Positions 1 to 4,834 of a stretch of DNA of 10,380 bases are shown in pieces (positions within the stretch are counted from its first letter, which is position 1; every line of letters starts with the position of its first letter). A program made the position numbers and the translations under genes. Below the pieces are notes generated by a model that saw nothing but the letters and a program-made list of their open reading frames with translations, had not been told where the DNA came from and searched no databases. The stretch is taken from assembly GCA_023415475.1 (NCBI GenBank), contig JAEZKL010000054.1, positions 1 through 10,380 of the forward strand, read 5' to 3'. Source of the stretch: Bacillota bacterium (lineage in GTDB: Bacteria; Bacillota; Clostridia; Lachnospirales; Lachnospiraceae).

Positions 1-688
1 GTTTAATAACACCCTTGCGTCCATACAGAACCTCACGCGAGCCAAAGGTAAAAATGTAAAGGCCATCCCCACGGCTCATATATTCTTGCATTAGCTGTTC
101 CGAATCCTGTCCGGGATATGCTCCCGATAAAAACTCGTCGGAGATTATCGCGACGGCACAATGATTAGCCATATAACTGTCATATCCGCTGTCAATGGTG
201 ACATAAGGCACCTTATTCTTCACACAAAGCTCAGCAGCCATTATTGATGCATCGTCCTGAAACGGATCGATGGCAGCGAGTTTTGAAGCTGCGATATCCT
301 CTTCTGCCGGCATATTGTACGGATGCTTAAAGATTTGCGGAAGGGTTCCGAAAGGGCCAATGATACTTCTTGTATTGTTTATTCGATCTATAAAAACATA
401 ATCATGGAACCCTTCAAAGTCATCTCTTATTGTTAAAGCACTCATATCAACCGGCTTGTCCTTGAAATAGTCTAGCAATTTGGGGGCAGTATAAGTTCCC
501 TGATGATACCCTGTCGCCTTGATATTTATTCCAAATGACGAAAGAATTGCCATACACACTCCGGTTTCTCCGCCAATATGCGTATGGTGCTGGGTATATT
601 CTGCATACTGATTTCCCTCGGGAAATTCCCCTGCAAGAATAAATGAGTCTGTAACTAGTATTGATCCGTATAAATATATCTCGTGCAT
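1..688 (-). CDS. PfkB-family carbohydrate kinase, C-terminus beyond window
   Basis: The gene reads from ATG at 688 to the left edge with no stop: 229 codons, 3' part missing. The product begins MHEIYLYGSILVTDSFILAG and carries the N-terminal PfkB/ribokinase signature region HIGGETGVCMAILSSFGI at about residues 37-54 (the usual GG-x-x-x-N-x-A pattern, here with G-V-C-M-A). The central part (AAIDPFQDDASIMAAELC, then PYVTIDSGYDSYM) fits the Rossmann-like kinase core. The catalytic G-A-G-D motif would lie beyond the window, so activity cannot be judged. Family members phosphorylate sugars or nucleosides using ATP in the cytosol; the substrate is not readable here. The start is supported by AAAGGATG about 9 bases upstream. 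It lies 162 bp after the holin-like gene on the same strand, probably with its own promoter. Family call is good; substrate unknown. Confidence 0.8.
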   Translation of the reverse strand, partial: MHEIYLYGSILVTDSFILAGEFPEGNQYAEYTQHHTHIGGETGVCMAILSSFGINIKATGYHQGTYTAPKLLDYFKDKPVDMSALTIRDDFEGFHDYVFIDRINNTRSIIGPFGTLPQIFKHPYNMPAEEDIAASKLAAIDPFQDDASIMAAELCVKNKVPYVTIDSGYDSYMANHCAVAIISDEFLSGAYPGQDSEQLMQEYMSRGDGLYIFTFGSREVLYGRKGVIK

Positions 689-744
689 TTTATCATCCTT
701 TCTTTCGGTCCAAGTCATTATTGCTCAAATACATCAATTACCAT

Positions 745-771
745 ATTATCACTACATTTTACATTTCACAA
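745..771 (-). promoter_or_regulatory. Possible promoter of the PfkB kinase gene
   Basis: On the minus strand there is TTGTGA (771-766) and GATAAT (750-745), separated by 15 bases, about 57 bases before the kinase ATG. Spacing is shorter than the ideal 17, so this is a tentative sigma-A-type call. Confidence 0.3.
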
Positions 772-801
772 TATTTCTTTTAAACAAGCACATGACAAAA
801 G

Positions 802-832
802 CCCCGAAAAGCAAAAGCGCATCATCGGGACC
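802..832 (-). terminator. Weak possible terminator after the holin-like gene
   Basis: On the minus strand, TCCCGA and TCGGGG can pair (6 bp with one wobble) around a loop of about 17 bases, followed by CTTTTG. It lies about 20 bases beyond the holin-like stop codon. The stem is short and the T-run poor, so confidence is low. Confidence 0.3.
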
Positions 833-850
833 TATGGTTTGAGAATTAAT

Positions 851-1144
851 TTACTCACTTTTCCTTTTTTGCCTTCTTTTGTACGAAATATAAGCTATCT
901 TTAATGAGGAAAATGCTCCTACTGCCGCATTTCCATAAAACAAGCCCATAAAGATCCCCGCACCCAGATCCCCTCTGTGCGCAAAAAAGATTGAGATGAT
1001 TAATCCTATCATACTTGCTATCGTTGGTATTAAGGTGCGTGGGATCGGTAAATATACTTTTACTATTTGTGTAAGGATCAATACGACAGGTACAGCTATC
1101 GTCGCATCCCAGAAATTCGTATGAATGATTGGAAATTTTTCCAT
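851..1144 (-). CDS. Holin-like small membrane protein
   Basis: 97 residues. Three hydrophobic segments at about residues 12-31 (DATIAVPVVLILTQIVKVYL), 36-55 and 60-82, then a strongly basic tail (YKRRQKRKSE). Small size, three helices and a charged C-terminus are typical of phage holins; the W-D-A-T-I-A-V-P-V-V-L-I-L-T-Q start is reminiscent of the Hol44-type holin family, but I could not test this. Holins form pores in the cytoplasmic membrane that release an endolysin. No endolysin, phage tail or integrase gene is in the window, so it is an orphan here and may instead be a domesticated holin-like protein. The start is firm: AGGAGG (1155-1150) lies five bases before the ATG. A 25-bp near-palindrome sits directly upstream of that ribosome site. 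Confidence 0.65.
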   Translation of the reverse strand: MEKFPIIHTNFWDATIAVPVVLILTQIVKVYLPIPRTLIPTIASMIGLIISIFFAHRGDLGAGIFMGLFYGNAAVGAFSSLKIAYISYKRRQKRKSE

Positions 1145-1155
1145 GATTGCCTCCT

Positions 1156-1180
1156 GTTAATTCTATTAAATAGTATTAAC
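1156..1180. promoter_or_regulatory. 25-bp near-palindrome abutting the holin-like ribosome site
   Basis: GTTAAT-t-CTATT-a-AATAG-t-ATTAAC: two nested arms (6 bp and 5 bp) with one T/T mismatch and a single central base. It ends exactly where the AGGAGG of the holin-like gene begins. It could be an operator, or in RNA a hairpin affecting ribosome access. The arm symmetry is seen; the role is inferred. Confidence 0.5.
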
Positions 1181-1216
1181 AATTTAAACCTGAATATCAC
1201 TATATCATCTAAATTC

Positions 1217-1270
1217 TTTGCCCCATATGAGCAATGATATTGATTCGGTAAAAACCTCCATGCTGATAAT
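1217..1270. repeat. 54-bp imperfect direct repeat, copy A
   Basis: This segment (starts TTTGCCCC, ends AGCTGATAAT-like as TGCTGATAAT) matches 4729-4782 over its whole length with about six substitutions and two one-base indels, in the same orientation. Copy B contains one arm of a complete terminator hairpin. Copy A has that arm (AAAACCTCC, GCTGATA) but the pairing arm is not present next to it, so copy A would not form the same hairpin. It is between the holin-like gene and the TfoX-domain gene. Confidence 0.7.
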
Positions 1271-1353
1271 AGATTGCCTGTTGTCCTTTCCTTCCACATT
1301 TGCTTACATTATGTAACAGCCCATTACTGGTTAACTATATATGAAATCGTAGT

Positions 1354-1611
1354 TTATTTCTTATGCCAATAATAAAAATCTTTCAATTCAGCTTTTCTCT
1401 CATGAGAAAGTAAAGTCTTTTTTACACCTTGCAGGGCACCCTCTATTGCCAATAGCCTATTAATACATGCCGTTTCATCATGCTCCAGTATTTTTAACCA
1501 TGCTTGTTCTGCACCAAAAGATTTTAGTTCTTCATATGAACTGATCCCAACCATATTCAATTGCTTCTCAATTTCTTCACCAATATTAGGTAGCTTCGTT
1601 AATTCTCCCAT
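1354..1611 (-). CDS. TfoX C-terminal-domain protein
   Basis: 85 residues, matching the TfoX/Sxy C-terminal domain alone: LPNIGEEIEKQL near residues 7-18, VGISSYEELKSFGAEQAW at 22-39, then a helix with C49 and the closing AIEGALQGVKKTLLS. In Proteobacteria, TfoX/Sxy promotes competence-gene expression. In Firmicutes this domain often stands alone; it resembles helix-hairpin-helix proteins, and its role there is unknown. The domain appears complete. Its ATG overlaps by one base (TAATG, 1613-1609) the stop of the reading frame that encodes the C-terminus of the broken decarboxylase-like gene upstream, so the two were once translationally coupled. A GAGG lies about 12 bases before the ATG. Whether it is still translated well now that the upstream frame is broken is unclear. 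Confidence 0.75.
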   Translation of the reverse strand: MGELTKLPNIGEEIEKQLNMVGISSYEELKSFGAEQAWLKILEHDETACINRLLAIEGALQGVKKTLLSHERKAELKDFYYWHKK

Positions 1612-1824
1612 TAGACCCCATTCCTCACGTAACCCTTATCCATTATCTCAGTCAAATATGGTAGTGCGTCTGCAATTTGAATTCCAACGATTGGCATGCC
1701 AATTCATGTGCTTTTTATCTAAGGCACTTGTCTCTGACATTTTAAAGATTGCATCCATTAATGCCTGACCTACACCATCTGTATCTTTCATCAATAAATC
1801 AAAACCATTTGTTACCTTTTCCAT
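1611..1824 (-). pseudogene. Carboxymuconolactone decarboxylase-like gene, internal deletion
   Basis: From ATG at 1824 (GAAAGGA about 9 bases upstream) the product begins MEKVTNGFDLLMKDTDGVGQ and continues to S-A-L-D-K-K-H-M at about residue 40, like the N-terminus of small CMD/AhpD-fold proteins. It then runs out of frame to a TGA at 1648. A second frame of the same strand reads GMPIVGIQIADALPYLTEIM and ends in TAA at 1611, which is the family's usual C-terminus. The middle, including the CxxC/His region expected of an AhpD-like protein, is absent. The total is 214 bp, against roughly 330-360 bp for an intact gene. The short sequence TTGGCAT at the junction fits both flanks, which suggests deletion at a short repeat. 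It sits between the sigma factor and the TfoX-domain gene on the same strand, as an operon remnant. Confidence 0.75.
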
Positions 1825-1922
1825 TGCTTTTTCGTCCTTTCTTCTATGCATTGTTTTAACTTTACATTTATAAGGACAAAATCAAAATCCAAAAGATACG
1901 TTTTCACAATAAATAATTATAT

Positions 1923-2693
1923 TTATTCTTTATCTGGCTCAAGCATTGTAAATACACTTTGATACCATTCATCAGATGGTTTCTGCTCTGGCATATGGCG
2001 ATACAAATATAGTACTCTTCTTCGGACATTTTCATCATAAATATAGTTTATCTGTTCAAAATCTAATCGTTCGATCAATTTTTTAGCTTGATCCTGCAGG
2101 TTCGAACGTTTCAAAGAAAACTCTATCCACGCTCTACAGGAGCAAGGATTCTTTTCATAAATAATATTGCAATGATTCGCAAAAAAAGAATCGATATTCA
2201 TCCTTGCACGGTATAATAACCCCTTTGCTGCTCCCTTAGATATGTCTAATATTCCAGCAACATATTCAATCGAAAGCCCATACATATCCACTAAGGAAAA
2301 TACAATACGCTGATGTAATGTTAGCTTCCTTACCATCGCTAAAAAACTTCCATTTTGTAGACTTCTTACCTCTTCCTCTACGATAATTTCATCCTCAGGC
2401 TGCAGTATGACATCGGTCATCAGGTATCCATCCTTCTCTAACATTTCCCATTCGTTCGGTTCTACTAGAAGTTGCTTCGGATCCTTTCTAACCTTGTTCA
2501 CAAATTCATGGTAACATATAGTCCTTAACCAGCTTGCTAAGGCTTGCTCATGTTCCAGGGTATCTAGCTTTTCCATTGCTTTCAGAAAAGTATCCTGTGT
2601 AACATCAAGTGCATCCTCAGGATGACAGGTTAATTTCAAAGCGAAGTTATAGATATACTTATAGTAGTTTTTATAAACATCACATATATTCAT
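1923..2693 (-). CDS. ECF-type RNA polymerase sigma factor with Cys-rich extension
   Basis: 256 residues. Sigma region 2 spans about 5-70 (YYKYIYNFALKLTCHPEDAL, DVTQDTFLKAM, ASWLRTICYHEFVNKVRK). Region 4 spans about 117-170 (KLTLHQRIVFSLVDMYGLSI, then the recognition-helix region GAAKGLLYRARMNI). Beyond these, where ordinary ECF factors end, lies an 85-residue extension with H174, C175, C184 and C186 (NHCN...NPCSCRAW), a possible metal or redox site, followed by helical sequence. It directs RNA polymerase to its own promoter set. No anti-sigma gene lies next to it, so control through the extension is conceivable (inference). The ATG follows GAGGATAGCATA. A short inverted repeat (GATAG/CTATC, 2730-2746) sits about 40 bases upstream. 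The next genes on the same strand are the broken CMD-like gene (99 bp away) and the TfoX-domain gene. Confidence 0.85.
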   Translation of the reverse strand: MNICDVYKNYYKYIYNFALKLTCHPEDALDVTQDTFLKAMEKLDTLEHEQALASWLRTICYHEFVNKVRKDPKQLLVEPNEWEMLEKDGYLMTDVILQPEDEIIVEEEVRSLQNGSFLAMVRKLTLHQRIVFSLVDMYGLSIEYVAGILDISKGAAKGLLYRARMNIDSFFANHCNIIYEKNPCSCRAWIEFSLKRSNLQDQAKKLIERLDFEQINYIYDENVRRRVLYLYRHMPEQKPSDEWYQSVFTMLEPDKE

Positions 2694-2795
2694 TATGCTA
2701 TCCTCATTAGAAAATAAATTACTGTCTAAGATAGTTTGAACCTATCCTTTACGATTCATTAAAGCATATCACAATGATCCATATATTGTAAACCC

Positions 2796-3057
2796 TTAAG
2801 CAGATGCGATGATATAGTAATTTCCCTCTCCCCATCTCTTCACTTACGATTTTCCATCCCATAGATTGATAAAATCCAAGTGCCTTTTCATTTTCCTTGA
2901 CACATTTTAATGTCATCGGACCAGATGCCCTTTTTAACGCCTCATCAATTAGCGCTTTTCCTACACCAGTTCTCCCTCTACAGCACTGTCTGCATAGCCG
3001 ATTCCCTCGAGTCTTAATACTAGTCAAATCCTACATATTGAGCAAATACCTGCCCTG
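2796..3057 (-). pseudogene. GNAT N-acetyltransferase remnant, frameshifted
   Basis: The conserved C-terminal half of a GNAT acetyltransferase is readable, but only by changing frame. One frame gives GQVFAQYVGFD and then a stop; the next gives EGIGYADSAVEGEL; a third gives the acetyl-CoA-binding part GVGKALIDEALKRASGP, then ENEKALGFYQSMGWKIVSEE; a last shift in a G-rich run gives GEGNYYIIASA and TAA at 2796. The N-terminal half is missing. The one long open frame (about 3027 to 2749) combines shifted pieces and is unlikely to be the original product. Intact members transfer an acetyl group from acetyl-CoA to an amine; the substrate here is unknown. At least three separate lesions argue for a dead gene rather than one sequencing error. 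It lies back-to-back with the Crp-type gene. Confidence 0.75.
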
Positions 3058-3070
3058 TGTTAAAATTATA

Positions 3071-3144
3071 ATAACGCTATTTCTATTATTGTTACGCCGT
3101 TATAGTATCATGAATTTTGTAAAGAGAATATGAAAATATCATAT
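3071..3144 (+). promoter_or_regulatory. Inverted repeats upstream of the Crp-type gene
   Basis: Two inverted repeats precede the gene: ATAACG/CGTTAT (3071-3076 and 3098-3103) and ATATGA-AAATA-TCATAT (3128-3144), the latter just before the ribosome site GAGGT. They could be operators for an autoregulating Crp-type protein. The DNA is very AT-rich, so chance is a real alternative. Confidence 0.3.
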
Positions 3145-3156
3145 ATGAGGTAAGAA

Positions 3157-3774
3157 ATGAATCCAAATAATATAAGTGAAGTCCCACCAGGTTTATTAAA
3201 ATTGGGAACTAAAAAAACATTTCCAAAAGGCAGTCATATATATAAAACAACTAGTAATATAGCATATTGCTATCTTATTATCTCAGGCATGGTAAAAATC
3301 TATATCGATCATGAGAATGGACGTCGATCAATACTGGATTTTATTGGTCATAATAATTGGTTAGGAGAACTCTCTCTATTTTATTATGAAACAGATATTA
3401 AAGAAAATACCGTCTTATCTGAAGTTCAATGTTTGGAATATGATATAAATGAGCTGCGCTAATATTGCAAGGAGAATGCTAATATTTCCTATTATTTTGC
3501 TTCCTTTATATCAGGTAAGTTATTATCAAGAAGCTATAGAATGAGTGAATATATGAATTACTCATTAGAGAAAAGATTAGCTTCCTTTATAATTCAATAT
3601 CAGCACGATGGCATTTATGATCTTCCTCATACCGACGTTTCTGAATACATGAACGTCAGTTATCGCCATATTTTACATGTTTTAAAACATTTCTGTGAGC
3701 TAAATATATTGACTAAAAGTCGGGGTTATTATATTACAGATTATACCAAATTAAATGAAATAGCAACACAATAA
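3157..3774 (+). pseudogene. Crp/Fnr (YeiL-like) regulator with in-frame TAA stop
   Basis: One continuous frame of 206 codons, interrupted only by TAA at 3460-3462 (codon 102). Before the stop is the cyclic-nucleotide-type beta-barrel (FPKGSHIYKT, YLIISGMVKIYIDHENGRRS, then the LGELSLFY region). After it, in the same frame, come the dimer helix and the winged helix: MNYSLEKRLASFIIQYQHDG, then DVSEYMNVSYRHILHVLKHF as the helix-turn-helix and LTKSRGYYITDY as the wing. The full length fits Crp/Fnr proteins. The effector half alone would lack DNA binding. An ATG at 3541 could in principle start a 77-residue DNA-binding fragment, but no good ribosome site precedes it. The gene start has GAGGTAAG before the ATG. 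The YczE-like gene follows 96 bp downstream. The YeiL-like label is a weak judgement from general resemblance and context. Confidence 0.8.
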
Positions 3775-3819
3775 AATTCTCTCCCAATGTGATATTTCTC
3801 ATATTTCATTTCCCTATTT

Positions 3820-3857
3820 TAATTTAATATGTTTATATCAATAAAAATATTAAATTA
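3820..3857. promoter_or_regulatory. 11-bp perfect inverted repeat before yczE-like gene
   Basis: TAATTTAATAT (3820-3830) and ATATTAAATTA (3847-3857) are exact inverse complements around a 16-base loop containing TTATATCAATAA. The right arm ends three bases before the GAGGTG ribosome site of the next gene. It may be a Crp-type operator or a hairpin near the ribosome site; it lacks the G+C and T-run of a terminator. Confidence 0.45.
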
Positions 3858-3870
3858 TCCGAGGTGAAAT

Positions 3871-4524
3871 ATGATTTTACAAAACACAAAGAAATTATTA
3901 TATTCTGTAGCTGCGTTTCTGATGCTTGGCTTAGGTATTTCTCTGCAAATCAAAGCCGGGATTGGACAAAGTATGTTTAATGCGTTCTCTTTGACTTTAG
4001 CAGAGCTGTTAAATATTGAGATTGGATCCGTGCTTAACTTTTCAAACATGCTATTTTTTATTATTTATCTTATCATCAGACGGTCTTGCATTAACCATCG
4101 AGATATTACTCAAATAATCGCTACTATAGTAAGTGGATATATCGTTAACTTTTATACTTACAGGATTTTGAACCATTTAATAATTGAAAGCTACTATCTG
4201 AAAGTAATGTTATTTATAGTTGGGCTTTTATTCGCTTCGCTTAGTCTTGGTATCATTCTTGCTATGGAAATCATTCAATTTCCACTAGAAAGTTTATGCA
4301 TTCTATTGGGTCAAAAACTTGGATGTAAAATGACCACCATTCGAATGCGGTTTGATATATTCTTTGCGATTAGCACATTGATACTTACTTTAGTAACAAG
4401 TCATAGCCTATATATAAGAGAAGGAACTATTGTTAGCTTTTTCTTGCTCTCTAGGTTAATTGGTTTCTCATACTATTATCATAAAAAACATTTATTTATA
4501 AAAGATGTTACAGATTATGTATGA
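3871..4524 (+). CDS. YczE/YitT-like integral membrane protein
   Basis: 217 residues with about five hydrophobic segments, starting with LYSVAAFLMLGLGISLQIKA and the characteristic loop AGIGQSMFNAFSLTLAELLN, then SVLNFSNMLFFIIYLII. Later helices lie near residues 87-105, 112-135 and 160-180. This layout (G-x-G-I-x-L-x-x-x-A-x-x-G x-x-x-x-x-x-x-F) is that of the YczE family of membrane proteins, whose function is not established. Length is normal and the frame is intact. The ATG follows GAGGTGAAAT. In the same orientation it follows the interrupted Crp-type regulator, which may control it. Its last eight bases overlap the first codons of a HAD phosphatase remnant, so it was once the middle gene of a three-gene operon (inference). 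The C-terminus is Lys-rich. Confidence 0.75.
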   Translation: MILQNTKKLLYSVAAFLMLGLGISLQIKAGIGQSMFNAFSLTLAELLNIEIGSVLNFSNMLFFIIYLIIRRSCINHRDITQIIATIVSGYIVNFYTYRILNHLIIESYYLKVMLFIVGLLFASLSLGIILAMEIIQFPLESLCILLGQKLGCKMTTIRMRFDIFFAISTLILTLVTSHSLYIREGTIVSFFLLSRLIGFSYYYHKKHLFIKDVTDYV

Positions 4525-4579
4525 TATCATTTTAATGGACCTAGACAATACTATATTGGATTATGTTGTGGCCGAATAA
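4517..4579 (+). pseudogene. HAD-family phosphatase, 5' remnant
   Basis: ATG at 4517 overlaps the end of the YczE-like gene and opens a 20-codon frame, MYDIILMDLDNTILDYVVAE, ending in TAA at 4577-4579. The D-L-D-N-T motif is the catalytic motif I of HAD phosphatases (nucleophile Asp and acid/base Asp), and the flanking sequence resembles YjjG-type nucleotidases. After the stop no frame shows the rest of the fold: motifs II-IV are missing. The overlap with yczE suggests former translational coupling. Confidence 0.7.
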
Positions 4580-4728
4580 GAAAATTTCAGCGTATGCAGT
4601 AGCTTATTTTCTACTCTGGAAATCGTACTCCACTTTTTCCTTCCATCTTTTATTAACCTTTCCTTCGGAGTGGCAATAGGAGATAGCCATATTCATTGCT
4701 TAACCCGAATACACTCTAAATTAAATAA
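4580..4728. other. Intergenic stretch without recognisable gene
   Basis: All frames were read on the plus strand and the main ones on the minus strand. Short open stretches exist, but none resembles a known family or continues the HAD remnant. No promoter or hairpin stands out before the repeat at 4729. Confidence 0.5.
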
Positions 4729-4782
4729 TTTGCCCCTATGAGAAATGATTTTGATCCGGCAAAAAACCTCCAAGCTGATAAT
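4729..4782. repeat. 54-bp imperfect direct repeat, copy B
   Basis: Counterpart of 1217-1270, same orientation (TTTGCCCC ... GCTGATAAT). Here it includes the downstream arm and T-run of the terminator of the HAAS/DUF4097 gene and about 30 bases beyond it. Confidence 0.7.
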
Positions 4783-4803
4783 TTCTATCAGTTTAGAGGT
4801 TTT
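4761..4803 (-). terminator. Rho-independent terminator of the PadR-HAAS operon
   Basis: Arms AAAACCTC (4763-4770) and GAGGTTTT (4796-4803) pair; inner arms CTGATA and TATCAG extend the stem with one mismatch. On the minus strand the hairpin is followed by a run of six T, 31 bases after the DUF4097 stop codon. A textbook terminator. Confidence 0.85.
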
Positions 4804-4834
4804 ATATTATCCCAATGTTGATGAATTATGAAGA

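Noticed and set aside
683..904. 73-residue plus-strand open frame before the kinase
   Set aside because: It covers the kinase leader and the 3' end of the holin-like gene on the opposite strand; no ribosome site.
1096..1299. 67-residue minus-strand open frame across the holin start
   Set aside because: It reads through repeat A and the palindrome in another frame than the holin-like gene; composition is not protein-like.
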